Notes: generated from the sequence alone by a model not told the origin. 64,000 nt of DNA from CAZNPU01 sp964575335 (GCA_964575335.1 CAZNPU010000011.1:30380-94379), one strand, 5' to 3'; positions 8,335 to 18,130 are shown, counted from the stretch's first letter. Program-made: numbers and translations.

Positions 8335-9576
8335 ATGATGGGATTCGGTATGTTCTCGGTCCAGTCACCACCGATTGCGATCGACTTTGGATCGTCATCG
8401 GTCAAGCTGCTGCAGATCGGCACTGGTGACCGGCCGCCTTTGCTGGCGGCGGCGGAGATTCCGATTCCAGATTCGATCCGCGGCGAGAACGACAAGCTGA
8501 TCGACTTCTATGCCGAGTGGATTCCCAAGCTGATGCGCGAAGGCAAATTCAAGGGCAAGCGGGCGGTCATTTCGGTGCCCAGCGCTCAAACCTTTACGCA
8601 GCACATGCAGATCGCCGAAACCGAGGGCGTCAGCGCGGATGCTGCAGTCAAGGGGCAGTTGCAGCTGCAGATGGGCTGCTCGCCCAACAACGTGGTGGTG
8701 CGGTCATTTGAGGTGTGTCCGGTCAATCGCAACGGCCAGACGCGCACGGAGATGATCTGCTTCGCCATCGCCAAGGAAACGGTGATGCGGCATGTGGAAC
8801 TGCTGCGCAAATGCAAGCTGGAAGTGGTCGGCGTGCACACCGAGACCCTGGCTGTGTTGCGGGCGTTTGAACACCTTTGCCGCCGCGCAGAAGACGCCAA
8901 CGTCACCACGCTGTACGTGGACATGGGATGGGGCGGCACGCGCGTGGCAATCGCTCATGGCAAAAAACTGACGTTCGCGCGCTCGATCGCTCTGGGCGGC
9001 AGGCACTTTGATCAGCTCATCAGCACAACGCTCAACTGCGACATCACGACGGCGCGGACCTATCGCCTGTCGTTCCAGCCGGCTGTTCCGAAGACAGCGC
9101 CGCAGCCTCAGCCTGAAGGCATGGCGCTTTTGAATGTGGCGATGGCCAAGGCGGCCGCGGATAAAACCGGAGCGGGCGTCGCGCTCATGGCGGATCGTCG
9201 CGTCGGCGCCACGCCGCGCGAATTGAGCCAGTCTGTGCCACAGCAGGACGATCCTCCGAAGCACATGCTGGCGACGGTGGATTTCACCGAACTGCTCGAC
9301 ACCCTCACCGACGAACTGTCGATGTGCCTGCGTTATCACCAGGGGCTGTTCCGCGGGCGTCACATTGACCGCACGATCTTCGTGGGCGGTGAATCGCGAC
9401 AGTCGTGGGTATGTCAGCACATTGTGAAGAAACTTCGACTTCCGGCGCAACTGGGCGATCCGCTGGCGCGTTACGACGCCAGCAACGCACCGGTTACCCC
9501 CAATCTCAAACTCGGAGAATCGCAGCCGGGCTGGGCGGTGGCATGCGGGTTGTGCAACGCGCCAACGGATCTGTAA
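8335..9576 (+). CDS. pilM: type IV pilus assembly protein PilM
   Basis: 413-aa actin-like ATPase-fold protein that sits on the cytoplasmic side of the pilus alignment complex and holds the N-terminus of PilN. AIDFGSSSVKLLQIG at ~14-28 is the phosphate-1 loop; VISVPSAQTFTQHM and LYVDMGWGGTRVAI follow the PilM plan. Residues ~240-300 hold a linker. Two adjacent ATGs (8335, 8338) follow GGAGG at 8327-8331; 8338 has the better spacing. First gene of a five-gene operon (pilM-N-O-P-like-PilB/GspE). Confidence 0.88.
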   Translation: MMGFGMFSVQSPPIAIDFGSSSVKLLQIGTGDRPPLLAAAEIPIPDSIRGENDKLIDFYAEWIPKLMREGKFKGKRAVISVPSAQTFTQHMQIAETEGVSADAAVKGQLQLQMGCSPNNVVVRSFEVCPVNRNGQTRTEMICFAIAKETVMRHVELLRKCKLEVVGVHTETLAVLRAFEHLCRRAEDANVTTLYVDMGWGGTRVAIAHGKKLTFARSIALGGRHFDQLISTTLNCDITTARTYRLSFQPAVPKTAPQPQPEGMALLNVAMAKAAADKTGAGVALMADRRVGATPRELSQSVPQQDDPPKHMLATVDFTELLDTLTDELSMCLRYHQGLFRGRHIDRTIFVGGESRQSWVCQHIVKKLRLPAQLGDPLARYDASNAPVTPNLKLGESQPGWAVACGLCNAPTDL

Positions 9577-9600
9577 AGCCGCTTTCCAAGGACACACGGC

Positions 9601-10392
9601 ATGAGCAATGCAAGCTTCCTTCCGGAAGATTACCTGGCCCAGAAGGCCGAGCGACGCACCAACATCATCAGCCTCACGCTGTTTGGCGTGGTGATGATCG
9701 CCGTGGTCGGGGCGTTTTTCGTCACCAACCGTCAGGTGCGCACGATCCGGCAGCTTCAGGAATCGATCAACCGCCAGTATCAGGAGGCGGCGGTGAAGAT
9801 CGAGGAGATGAAGGAGCTTGATAAGCAGAAAGAGGAGATGTACCACAAGGCCGAGCTTGCTGCGGCGCTGGTTGAACGGGTGCCGCGCTCCATTCTGCTT
9901 GCCGAGCTGATCAATCGAATGCCGGAGCGGCTGGCGCTGCTTGAGTTTGATTTAAAGTCGGAGCGCGTGCGAACCGTTGCGCCTCCGCCGCGGGATTCAT
10001 CCGGGCGTCTCAAGCCGCCGGCGCGCGGTAAGACCAAGGAGCAGGCGGAGAAAGAGCGATCGCCGAAGGTCGAGCCGCCGAAGTACAACGTCGTGATCAC
10101 GATGCTTGGCATCGCGCCGACCGATCTTGAAGTGTCGCGATACATGCAGGAACTCAACGCCTATCCGCTGGTGCGTGATGTGCGGCTGGAATTCTCCGAG
10201 CAAAAGGAAGTGGAAGGCCGCCGTGTACGACAGTTCAAGATTCACATGGCGTTGAATGAATCGGCAGACGTGCGCCGCATCGATCCGCTGACCGTGCCGC
10301 GGATCAAGAACCCCATGACCGACGAGGTGCAGTTCAACCCGCCGGCCATCACCAATGTTCCCATGCATATTCCCGGCATGGAGGGTCGCTGA
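9601..10392 (+). CDS. pilN: PilN-like pilus alignment protein
   Basis: 263 aa with a short cytoplasmic N-terminus (NASFLPEDYL, compare the PilM-binding INLLP motif of PilN), one membrane helix at ~21-42, a coiled coil rich in Glu/Lys/Gln (~43-85), and a C-terminal periplasmic domain carrying a basic, Pro-rich linker. Position after pilM and before a PilO-like gene supports the assignment. Sequence similarity to classical PilN is weak by eye, as is usual for this family. Confidence 0.75.
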   Translation: MSNASFLPEDYLAQKAERRTNIISLTLFGVVMIAVVGAFFVTNRQVRTIRQLQESINRQYQEAAVKIEEMKELDKQKEEMYHKAELAAALVERVPRSILLAELINRMPERLALLEFDLKSERVRTVAPPPRDSSGRLKPPARGKTKEQAEKERSPKVEPPKYNVVITMLGIAPTDLEVSRYMQELNAYPLVRDVRLEFSEQKEVEGRRVRQFKIHMALNESADVRRIDPLTVPRIKNPMTDEVQFNPPAITNVPMHIPGMEGR

Positions 10393-10394
10393 TC

Positions 10395-10967
10395 ATGCGA
10401 TTTGGAATCCGCGAATTAATTTTCTTTCTCGTGCTGCTGGCCGTGCCGGTTGCGGCTTACTTCTATCTCTTCAAGCCGCACAACGAGGACATTCGTCAGG
10501 CCAAGGCCGAGATTGAAGTCAAGCAGGCGCACCTGAACACGCTTGCTGAATTGACCGCACGAATCGACGACATCGGCCTGGAGATCGAGCGCGGCAAGGA
10601 GTCGATCGCGCTGATCGAAGCCAAGCTGCCTTCTGAGCAGGATGTCGAAGGCATACTCGAACAGGTCTGGCAGATCGCCAAGCGCAACAAGCTGAACGTC
10701 GTCTCGGTCAAGAGCGAGAAGTCTGTGCCGACGGCGCACTACATGGAGTTGCCGCTGAGGGTGGAGATGGACGGGGTGTTCGACGGCTTTTACCAGTTCC
10801 TGCTTGAACTGGAGACGCTGCCGCGCATCACGCGAATCCACCAGCTCAAGCTCGAGCGCTCGAAAGGGCAGGGGCCAAAAGCGCAGGGCGACATGCCGCC
10901 GGGATCGATGAAGGCGAGTTTCGTGCTGAGCATTTATTTCGAATCCAAGCAGTCCAGGACCTCGTGA
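10395..10967 (+). CDS. pilO: PilO-like pilus alignment protein
   Basis: 190 aa with one N-terminal membrane helix (~8-27), a coiled coil (~33-80) and a small ferredoxin-like domain containing LPLRVEMDGVFDGFYQFL (~115-132), typical of PilO. PilO pairs with PilN in the periplasm to align the machine. It starts 3 bases after the pilN stop, so translation is likely coupled. Confidence 0.82.
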   Translation: MRFGIRELIFFLVLLAVPVAAYFYLFKPHNEDIRQAKAEIEVKQAHLNTLAELTARIDDIGLEIERGKESIALIEAKLPSEQDVEGILEQVWQIAKRNKLNVVSVKSEKSVPTAHYMELPLRVEMDGVFDGFYQFLLELETLPRITRIHQLKLERSKGQGPKAQGDMPPGSMKASFVLSIYFESKQSRTS

Positions 10968-10986
10968 GGCATTGGAGAGCGTACCC

Positions 10987-11736
10987 GTGAGCACAACCCA
11001 ATTCAGCGGCTCCAGCCAGACTTTTGAAGACGAATCTCTCTCGCGCGAGAATGACGCCAAGACCATGCCGCTTGGCGTGGGCGATTTTGCCGACGAGATG
11101 AACCTTGATCCGCTTTCGGGCGCAGGAGAACGTCGCCGGCTCAACGGCGGCGTGCTGCTGGTGGCCTTTGTGGTGCTGATGGCCGCTGCGGGTCTCTGGG
11201 GAATGCGAACGCTCACGCGCGTCGACATTGCTGTTGCTTCCAACACCGAACTGGATAGTTCGATCGAGAAGTTTCTCAAGGCGCTCAAAGCCAGCGAAAA
11301 GAAGTCCGGCAGCAAGAGCGCTGCAACGGGGGGCGGAACCGACGCCAATCTGCTGGCGGTGCTCAGCGAGTCTTACACCGAGCGCCAGGTTCCCCTGGAT
11401 GCTGTGCAGCGCGATCCGTTTATTCTGTTTGACGAACCCCTGCCCAGCAGCATGGCCGCGCCCGTTACGCAGAACGACCACGCCCGTCAGGCGATGGAGC
11501 GAAGAAGCGCGATGGAGCAGGCTGCGACCCGGTTTGAACTGAAGTCCGTCATCATGGGATCGCAACCGCTGGCCAATGTCAGCGGCACGATCGTTCGCGT
11601 CGGTGACGAGCTGCTTGCAAACGATGTGGCGTTTCGCGTTGCCGATATCACATCCGATACGCTCACGATCATTGCCAACGACGTGGCATTGGGCGTCAAG
11701 GTGGAGGTGGTGCTGAGACTGAAGCGTGATCGGTAA
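10987..11736 (+). CDS. PilP/GspC-like periplasmic linker protein
   Basis: 249 aa. One membrane helix (~52-72) follows an acidic cytoplasmic stretch. The C-terminal ~70 residues (FELKSVIMGSQPLANVSG, then GDEL and VALGVKVEVV) form a small beta domain like PilP or the GspC homology region, which links the inner-membrane platform to the outer-membrane secretin. GTG 10987 is chosen because GGAGAG lies 8 bases upstream. Position directly after pilO matches pilMNOP order. No secretin gene follows, so it must lie elsewhere. Confidence 0.65.
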   Translation: MSTTQFSGSSQTFEDESLSRENDAKTMPLGVGDFADEMNLDPLSGAGERRRLNGGVLLVAFVVLMAAAGLWGMRTLTRVDIAVASNTELDSSIEKFLKALKASEKKSGSKSAATGGGTDANLLAVLSESYTERQVPLDAVQRDPFILFDEPLPSSMAAPVTQNDHARQAMERRSAMEQAATRFELKSVIMGSQPLANVSGTIVRVGDELLANDVAFRVADITSDTLTIIANDVALGVKVEVVLRLKRDR

Positions 11737-11786
11737 TCGTGGTTGGTTGATTCGGATCAGTCCATGACAAATCAGCGGAGACGGCT

Positions 11787-13766
11787 GTGGGCAAATTCGA
11801 TCTGGACGATGTGCTGAAAGACCTTGGTTCGCCGATGACGCCGGCTGCGGAAACGCCGGGTACGACGGATGCGCCGCCGCCTGTGCCGTTTCGACGAAAC
11901 GATCCGCGTGAAACGCCGCGCCCGCCGGACCTCACGGGAACGGGCCTCGGCCGTGAACTGGAAAGCGATCTTGCCGCCAGCAAGGCGAACCCGGCGCGCC
12001 TCAAGCCTGAGGATGCGCTTTCGCCGATTTATTTCCCCGACGAAGACGAAACGCCGCTCGTCGGCACCGATCAGGACCTCGGCAATCTGCTGCTGGAACG
12101 CAAGATCATTAATGCCGAACAGCTTGCCAGCGCTCAGCGTGTGATGAAGCAGACGCCGGGCAAGTCAATGGCCGCCATTTTGATCGAAATGGGCATTGAC
12201 GAGGTGGGCGTTCAACAGGCCGTTGCGGAGATTGCGCGCCTGCCGTTTGAGCGCGTCGATCCCAACGGAGTTGACAGCTTTGACCTGAAGTCGCTGCGGA
12301 AACTCGGAGCCGATTACTGCAAAACCAACCTTGTGCTGCCGATTCGGCGGGAAGGCTCGCGCCTTGTGGTTGGCACGACCAACCCCGACGATGTGTTTCT
12401 GCTCGACGATGTCAAGCGCAAGCTCGGCGTGCCAGCAATCAAGCACGTGCTCGTGGCCGCGTATGACATTCGCGGCGTCATCGAGTTGCTCACCGAGGAA
12501 GAGGCTGAGGACTACAACGTCGATGAAATCCTCTCCGACGTGGATGAAGATGACGTTGAAGTCGTCAAGGAAGACGTAACGGAAGGCGACGTTGAAGACG
12601 CCGATTCCTCACCGGTCGTTCGGTATGTGAATCACATTATCCAGACCGCCATCAAGGAAGGCGCGTCGGATATTCACATTGAACCGGATGAGAAAACGCT
12701 CAAGGTTCGCTTCCGCATTGACGGCGTGCTGTTTGAGATGATGAATCCGCCGCGCAAGATGCACGCCGCGCTCACGTCGCGCATCAAAATCATGGCGAAT
12801 CTTGACATCGCCGAGCGACGATTGCCGCAGGACGGCCGCATCCGCGCGACGGTGCTCGGACGCAAGCTCGATTTGCGCGTTTCGACGGTTCCCACGCCCA
12901 AAGGCGAAAAGACCGTCATGCGAATTCTCGACAATCGCTCGATCAATGTCTCGCTTGACGATCTGGGCTTCGCCGAAGACACGCTGATGATCTGGAAGAA
13001 TCAGATCGCTCAGCCGCACGGCATCATTCTGGTGACCGGACCGACGGGATCGGGCAAAACCACCACGCTGTATGCGTCGATCCAGCAGATGGACCTGCGC
13101 AAGCTCAACGTGTCCACGGTTGAAGACCCCGTGGAATACAACCTGGCGAACATCACGCAGATTCAGACGCATGACAAGATCGGCATGACGTTCGCTACAG
13201 CCCTTCGCGCTCTGATGCGTCAGGATCCCGATGTGATTCTGGTGGGCGAGATTCGCGACCTGGAAACCGCCACGATCGCCATTCAGGCCGCCATGACCGG
13301 CCACCTGGTGCTTTCAACGCTGCACACCAACGACGCTCCGTCATCGATCACGCGATTGATCAACATCGGCATCGAGCCGTTCCTGGTGGGTGCTGCGGTG
13401 AACTCGGTGCTTGCGCAACGACTGGTGCGCCGCATCTGCAAACACTGCGCGACGGAAGTGGCCGTGACCGAGGAAATGGCGGAACTGCTGGCGATGCACG
13501 GTTTGAGTCCGTCGACGATTCGGCACGGCAGCGGGTGCGATCGCTGCCGCAAGACCGGCTACGCCGGGCGATCTGGTCTCTACGAGATGCTGGTGCTGGA
13601 TGATCACCTGCGCGATCAGATTGCGCGCAATCCCAACGTGACCGAATTTCGTCGCATGTGTACCGGTCGCGGCATGGTGACGCTGCGCGAGGATGGTTTC
13701 AAGAAGGTTGCCGCCGGCATCACCACGGTTGAGGAAGTGCTCAGCGTGACCGAAGGCACCATCTGA
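11787..13766 (+). CDS. type IV pilus / type II secretion assembly ATPase (PilB/GspE)
   Basis: 659-aa hexameric ATPase that powers pilin or pseudopilin assembly at the inner membrane. N-terminal ~75 residues are Pro-rich. Then an MshEN/T2SSE_N domain (LLLERKIINAEQLASAQ and AVAEIARLPFERVD), an acidic linker (~245-270), and the catalytic core with Walker A GPTGSGKTTTLY, an Asp box around EDPVEYNL, Walker B DVILVGEIRDLETA and a His box TGHLVLSTLHTNDA. A four-cysteine zinc site (CKHC and CDRC) is present, as in GspE and PilB. GTG 11787 follows CGGAGA. Whether the machine makes a pilus or secretes protein cannot be told from this cluster. Confidence 0.93.
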   Translation: MGKFDLDDVLKDLGSPMTPAAETPGTTDAPPPVPFRRNDPRETPRPPDLTGTGLGRELESDLAASKANPARLKPEDALSPIYFPDEDETPLVGTDQDLGNLLLERKIINAEQLASAQRVMKQTPGKSMAAILIEMGIDEVGVQQAVAEIARLPFERVDPNGVDSFDLKSLRKLGADYCKTNLVLPIRREGSRLVVGTTNPDDVFLLDDVKRKLGVPAIKHVLVAAYDIRGVIELLTEEEAEDYNVDEILSDVDEDDVEVVKEDVTEGDVEDADSSPVVRYVNHIIQTAIKEGASDIHIEPDEKTLKVRFRIDGVLFEMMNPPRKMHAALTSRIKIMANLDIAERRLPQDGRIRATVLGRKLDLRVSTVPTPKGEKTVMRILDNRSINVSLDDLGFAEDTLMIWKNQIAQPHGIILVTGPTGSGKTTTLYASIQQMDLRKLNVSTVEDPVEYNLANITQIQTHDKIGMTFATALRALMRQDPDVILVGEIRDLETATIAIQAAMTGHLVLSTLHTNDAPSSITRLINIGIEPFLVGAAVNSVLAQRLVRRICKHCATEVAVTEEMAELLAMHGLSPSTIRHGSGCDRCRKTGYAGRSGLYEMLVLDDHLRDQIARNPNVTEFRRMCTGRGMVTLREDGFKKVAAGITTVEEVLSVTEGTI

Positions 13767-13808
13767 CTGATTGACGCCGGCTTCAGAAGCGCTGCGCCCT
13801 CGCGTCTA

Positions 13809-13840
13809 ACGCCGGGTCTGACCGAAGGGAAGACCCGGAT
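13809..13840 (-). repeat. dispersed hairpin repeat, copy E
   Basis: On the minus strand: stem CCGGGTCT / AGACCCGG, loop shortened to TCCCTTCGGTC. It lies between the stop of the PilB/GspE gene and the convergent DUF456 gene, head to head with copy F. Confidence 0.9.
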
Positions 13841-13869
13841 TGGTTGTGGTGCAGTGCGCTGGGGCAATG

Positions 13870-13909
13870 ATCCGGGTCTTCCTCATTCGTGTTCGTCAGA
13901 CCCGGCGTT
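13870..13909 (+). repeat. dispersed hairpin repeat, copy F
   Basis: Stem CCGGGTCT / AGACCCGG, loop TCCTCATTCGTGTTCGTC, inverted relative to copy E 29 bases away. The E/F pair repeats the arrangement of C/D at a second locus. Confidence 0.9.
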
Positions 13910-13969
13910 CACTATGTCACTTTATTTGTCCGGGGGCGTTTCTTTGCTGTCAGCGCAAGCGGTGGTGGA

Positions 13970-14527
13970 TTACGTCCAGAACGCTGCCACGCTCAGCGTG
14001 ATCCACACTGCGATCGAAATGCCGATCTTGCTGACCGTCCCGACGACGCGGCCGATGGTCGCCCCGATGGCCGGCTTGATCGAGCCGGGAACTGTTTTGG
14101 GCTGCGCGCCGCTCACTTCGCCTATCACCGCGCCGATGAACGTGCCCGCGAGTGCGCCGATCAGCGTGCCGACGATCGGAACAGGCAGAAGCGGTGTAAA
14201 GACGATCGCGCCGATGATGCCTCCAAGCAGCGCGCCGATCATGCCACGATTGCTTGCACCGCCTGACTTCGCACCGGCTGCACCGGCCGCGAATTCGATG
14301 ATTTCGCTCAGCACAAGCAGCCCCAGACATGCGCCCAGTAGCCACCATGAAAAGGTCTGTTGATTGCCTTCGGACAGATACAGCCCATCAGCCAGTTCAA
14401 TAACAGCCGCTGCGCCAAAGAGAATCCAGCCGCCCGGCAGTCCGACAATGATCGACGCCACACACGCTGCGCCAAAGAGCGTAAACACTGTCGCCACGAT
14501 GTAAGCCAGCCATTCCATCGCCTTCAT
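13970..14527 (-). CDS. DUF456 membrane protein
   Basis: 185 aa, almost wholly hydrophobic, with four to six membrane helices. The N-terminal GLPGGWILFGAA matches the conserved GLPG-W motif of DUF456. A Gly-rich segment (~98-165) with repeated IGALLGG, IGALAG and IGATIG pieces resembles glycine-zipper packing. Function of the family is unknown. It converges on the pilus operon, with repeats E and F in the gap. Confidence 0.8.
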   Translation of the reverse strand: MKAMEWLAYIVATVFTLFGAACVASIIVGLPGGWILFGAAAVIELADGLYLSEGNQQTFSWWLLGACLGLLVLSEIIEFAAGAAGAKSGGASNRGMIGALLGGIIGAIVFTPLLPVPIVGTLIGALAGTFIGAVIGEVSGAQPKTVPGSIKPAIGATIGRVVGTVSKIGISIAVWITLSVAAFWT

Positions 14528-14692
14528 TATGGGAAATCAGCCACGTTGATTCCACCGAAACTCGATAACCTCCATCAACCGCGCATGGTGAATGCTGCGT
14601 AAGAACAATTGGCAATGCTTGCCCTGTGTTGAAATCCTGAAGCTGGCGACGACGTCGCGATTCCGTCACGCCCGCTACACTCATGTGCTGCA

Positions 14693-15889
14693 ATGCGCAT
14701 CATGCACATTTCAACCCGGTTGATTCTCGGCGGCTCGCAGGAGAACACGGTGCTGTCCTGCGAAGGTCAGGCTGCGCTGGGGCATGATGTCAGTTTGGTG
14801 TTCGGCCCGATTTATGGACCGGAAGGTTCGCTGCTGGATCGCGTCACCGCGTTTCGCACCGCCGATGGCCGATCGATTGAAGCCATTGAGACGCCCAACC
14901 TCGTGCGCGAAGTCAATCCGATCAAGGATTGGCGCTGCTATGGCGATTTGTGCCGGCTGATTCGCAACTGGAAGCCCGATGTCGTACATACGCATTCATC
15001 GAAGGCGGGCATCCTCGGCCGGCTGGCGGCATGGAAGCAGCGCGTGCCCTGTGTCGTTCATACCATCCACGGCCCGCCGTTTCATCGTTATGAAGCGCGA
15101 TGGCGCAATGCCATTTACATTCTTTCCGAGCGCATTGCTGCCAGGCGATGCCATGCCATCGTGTGCGTTGCTGACGCCATGCGCGAGCAGTTTTTGGCTG
15201 CGCGCATCGGCAGGCCCGAACAGTATCGCACCGTCTACTCCGGCATGGAGGTGGAGCGCTTCATCAACCCCCAGTGGCAGCGATCTGAGGTGCGGCGAGA
15301 ACTCCACTTCAGTGAGGAAGATTTCATTGTTGGAACAGTCGCGCGTCTGGCGGAGAACAAAGGCCATGACGATCTGCTCGATGCGCTTGAACCGGTGATG
15401 CGCAGCCATGCCAACGTGAAGCTCCTGTGGGTTGGCGACGGTTGGTGGCGCGAGCGACTGCTCGAGCGAGTGCGCACGATGGGTCTGCAGGACCGCGTGG
15501 TGACAACCGGTCTGGTGCCGCCGGAGCACATTCCCAAGTACATGCAGGCGATGGACGTACTGGTTCACCCGAGCTACCGCGAAGGTCTGCCGCGAACGGT
15601 CACGCAGGCGCTGCTGAGCGCGCTGCCCGTTGTGGCATACGATGTGGACGGCACGAAGGAAGTCTGCATCACCGGTGAGACGGGGCGGCTGGTGTCGCCG
15701 GGCGATCTGGCGGGCTTGCGCGAAGCGGTGATCTGGATGATGGAGCACGCCCAGGAGCGGGCAGCGATGGGGCAACGCGGACGCGAAATGTGCCGACATC
15801 GCTTTGCCGCTTCCACGATGGTGAATGAACTGGAGAAGGTGTATGCAGCGGTTTTGGGTCAGCCCGCAGCAGCCGGCAAGCTGGCGTAG
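14693..15889 (+). CDS. glycosyltransferase family 4 (GT-B fold)
   Basis: 398 aa. The N-terminal half has GGSQENT and VHTHSSKAGILGRLAAW; the C-terminal half has GTVARLAENKGHDDLLDA and the donor-site segment SYREGLPRTVTQALLSALP with the E-x7-E pattern. It should transfer a sugar from a nucleotide donor to a surface polysaccharide or lipid on the cytoplasmic side. The next gene begins directly at its stop, so the two may be co-transcribed. Acceptor and linkage are unknown. Confidence 0.9.
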   Translation: MRIMHISTRLILGGSQENTVLSCEGQAALGHDVSLVFGPIYGPEGSLLDRVTAFRTADGRSIEAIETPNLVREVNPIKDWRCYGDLCRLIRNWKPDVVHTHSSKAGILGRLAAWKQRVPCVVHTIHGPPFHRYEARWRNAIYILSERIAARRCHAIVCVADAMREQFLAARIGRPEQYRTVYSGMEVERFINPQWQRSEVRRELHFSEEDFIVGTVARLAENKGHDDLLDALEPVMRSHANVKLLWVGDGWWRERLLERVRTMGLQDRVVTTGLVPPEHIPKYMQAMDVLVHPSYREGLPRTVTQALLSALPVVAYDVDGTKEVCITGETGRLVSPGDLAGLREAVIWMMEHAQERAAMGQRGREMCRHRFAASTMVNELEKVYAAVLGQPAAAGKLA

Positions 15890-15890
15890 C

Positions 15891-18089
15891 GTGCAGCCAG
15901 ATGCGGTCAACAGCAGGGGGGTGATTGTTGCAATTACGGTCTTGTGGGCGGTTTTATCATCTTCGTTTGCGCAGCCTGGTGGGTGGTCCTATTCTTCGCA
16001 GCCGCCCGAGCTGCACGCACCCACATTTGCTGCAGCATTGATCGCCACGCTCAATGAGCAGATCGAGCAGCGCGGCGTCGTTGTGCCGCCTGATGATGTG
16101 GCTGCGCAGATCGTTGCGCGTGTGAGTATCAACACCCGTGCAATCGCTGCCGACTTGCTTGCTGCAGGCGACCGTGCGGGGGTGGAGGGAAGTGCTGCGC
16201 TTGTGGCGGGCATGAGGCTGGCGCGATCATGCGATGCCATAGACGCACTGCTTGCGCCGCTCACGGTAGATGCAGCAGCAGACGATGCATCGATTGATGA
16301 GGAACAGCGTGCGCAGGCGCTGATGTGGCTGCGCCGCTTCAACGATGCAGCCGCAGCGCTTCGCGCACAGCCTCGAACATTTGATCAGCGTGAACTCGAT
16401 GAACTGTTGCCGGAAACCTTCGCGCCACTTGTCGAGGCGATGATTTCGCTCGGTCATGGCGCAGTCGTGACGCATTGGATCGATGCAGCAGCCGTTACGG
16501 GCAATGCTGACGCCGAAGAAGCAGCTCCGGCGCGATTGCCCGACGATGCGCCTGCGACGCTTGAAAATCGGATTGCAGCGATGCGCAATCGCGTTGAAAG
16601 TTCATCGCTCCCGCCCCAAACAATTGAAGTGATTAGCCAGATGCTTGATTACCTTGAGCGCGGGCAGCAGTTTGTCGAGCTGCGGCCGCGTGTTGAGGCT
16701 CTGTGGGGAACGATCGATCGATTGCTTGATTTTGCTGATGCTCTACACGCAGCTGCGTGGCTTACCGAATTGGAAAAGGGAAGTTACTTCGCGCGGCTGC
16801 ATGAAGCCGTGACGCATTTGGCTGAACCCGCCAGTCGCCCGATGGCTGATCGGCTGATCCTGCAGCTTGAGGCGTCGCATGCGGCCATTGACCGGATGAA
16901 CGCGCTGGCGGAACATCGAGTTGATCTGCGGCCGCTCAAGGCGGCGTTCATGGCGATTGACGCGCCTCGGGCTGATGCAAAGCAGGACACCGATGCGGAG
17001 CATGACTCGCGCATCGCGCTGCAGCAGTTGGCTGCCGTTCTCTCGTGTATGGTCGACTATCGTGAACTCGATCCGGCCCGCTTGCCTCGCGACCTGCAGC
17101 GCACCGGCAATGAACTCGACAAGATGTATCGAGCAGTTGAAAAATCGCTTGTCACGCAACTGCAAACTGTTGCTGCGGGCGATTCATGGAACGCCGATTC
17201 GGCAATGGAGAATCTCCTGGCCCAGCAGGCGCAACTGCTGTCAGATCTGCAGCGCATTCGCCGCGTACCGGCGTGGCTCGACGCCATGGTGATGATCGAT
17301 CCGCGGAGCCGACCGGCGCTGACGCGACATCTTTCCAGGTTTTTCGAGTCGCTTGTGAATCCGGCCAGACGATCCGACGCGATCGCAACGCTTGATCAGT
17401 TTGAACGAGAGTTGAACTGGTTTGCAAAACTGCCGTTTGAAGACGAACTGCGCAGCGGCGATGCGGCGGCAATCCAGGCGACCGGCGGACTGCACGAAGA
17501 GCTTGCTCAACTGATCACCGAGCAACGTCGCGAATGGGCGAAGAGCTGGAGCGCAGGTCATGTGGATTTGACAGCCGGCGAGCGCATGAAACTGCTGTAT
17601 CGGCTTGCGCAGTTGATGGAGGATGTCGCCATCATCGTGCGCCAGCAGGATGCTGCGGTGGAGCTTGATCGATGGGCCGGCTGGCATTTGCCGATGGACA
17701 TGGTCATACGCCCATGGGTGGACGTTTCAGCGCGGCTCAAGCTTGCCACGTCAGCAGCGCTGCAGGGCGACGACGCGGCGCTGGCTTTGCAGCTCGAGCA
17801 GATCAACCGCGATGCGCCGCTGGTGAAACTGGTGGGCCGGCTTTCGAACCAGCTCGGTGATGCGCTGGAATCGCTGCCTTCGGGCGGCGTTGGCGCACTG
17901 GGGCTTTTAGTGCATCCGCCGCATGAAGACGCATGGCTGGTTGAGCATCGGCAGGTCTTTGCCGATCTTTGCCGCTATGTTCTGGAATGCGAGCACTTGC
18001 GCGCTTCGGCTCGTGATGACGAGGCTGCGGTTGTGAATCAGTACGTCAATTTGCTGGCGGATCGGCTGTTTGCAGTGATATCGCCGTAA
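15891..18089 (+). CDS. secreted protein of unknown function
   Basis: About 732 aa. A hydrophobic stretch about 10-30 residues into the frame (VIVAITVLWAVLSSSFAQ) is a likely signal peptide. The mature part is long, Ala/Leu/Asp/Glu-rich, and predicted almost entirely alpha-helical with no Cys-rich or catalytic motif that I recognise. The start is uncertain: GTG 15891 overlaps the preceding stop region and suggests coupling, ATG 15843 and GTG 15921 are alternatives. Codon use matches the neighbours. Confidence 0.75.
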   Translation: MQPDAVNSRGVIVAITVLWAVLSSSFAQPGGWSYSSQPPELHAPTFAAALIATLNEQIEQRGVVVPPDDVAAQIVARVSINTRAIAADLLAAGDRAGVEGSAALVAGMRLARSCDAIDALLAPLTVDAAADDASIDEEQRAQALMWLRRFNDAAAALRAQPRTFDQRELDELLPETFAPLVEAMISLGHGAVVTHWIDAAAVTGNADAEEAAPARLPDDAPATLENRIAAMRNRVESSSLPPQTIEVISQMLDYLERGQQFVELRPRVEALWGTIDRLLDFADALHAAAWLTELEKGSYFARLHEAVTHLAEPASRPMADRLILQLEASHAAIDRMNALAEHRVDLRPLKAAFMAIDAPRADAKQDTDAEHDSRIALQQLAAVLSCMVDYRELDPARLPRDLQRTGNELDKMYRAVEKSLVTQLQTVAAGDSWNADSAMENLLAQQAQLLSDLQRIRRVPAWLDAMVMIDPRSRPALTRHLSRFFESLVNPARRSDAIATLDQFERELNWFAKLPFEDELRSGDAAAIQATGGLHEELAQLITEQRREWAKSWSAGHVDLTAGERMKLLYRLAQLMEDVAIIVRQQDAAVELDRWAGWHLPMDMVIRPWVDVSARLKLATSAALQGDDAALALQLEQINRDAPLVKLVGRLSNQLGDALESLPSGGVGALGLLVHPPHEDAWLVEHRQVFADLCRYVLECEHLRASARDDEAAVVNQYVNLLADRLFAVISP

Positions 18090-18130
18090 CCAGATGCGGC
18101 GTAGCGGCTGAACCGCCATATCATGCCCGC

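Noticed and set aside
8704..9846. 380-codon frame opposite pilM
   Set aside because: Shadow of pilM and pilN; no domain.
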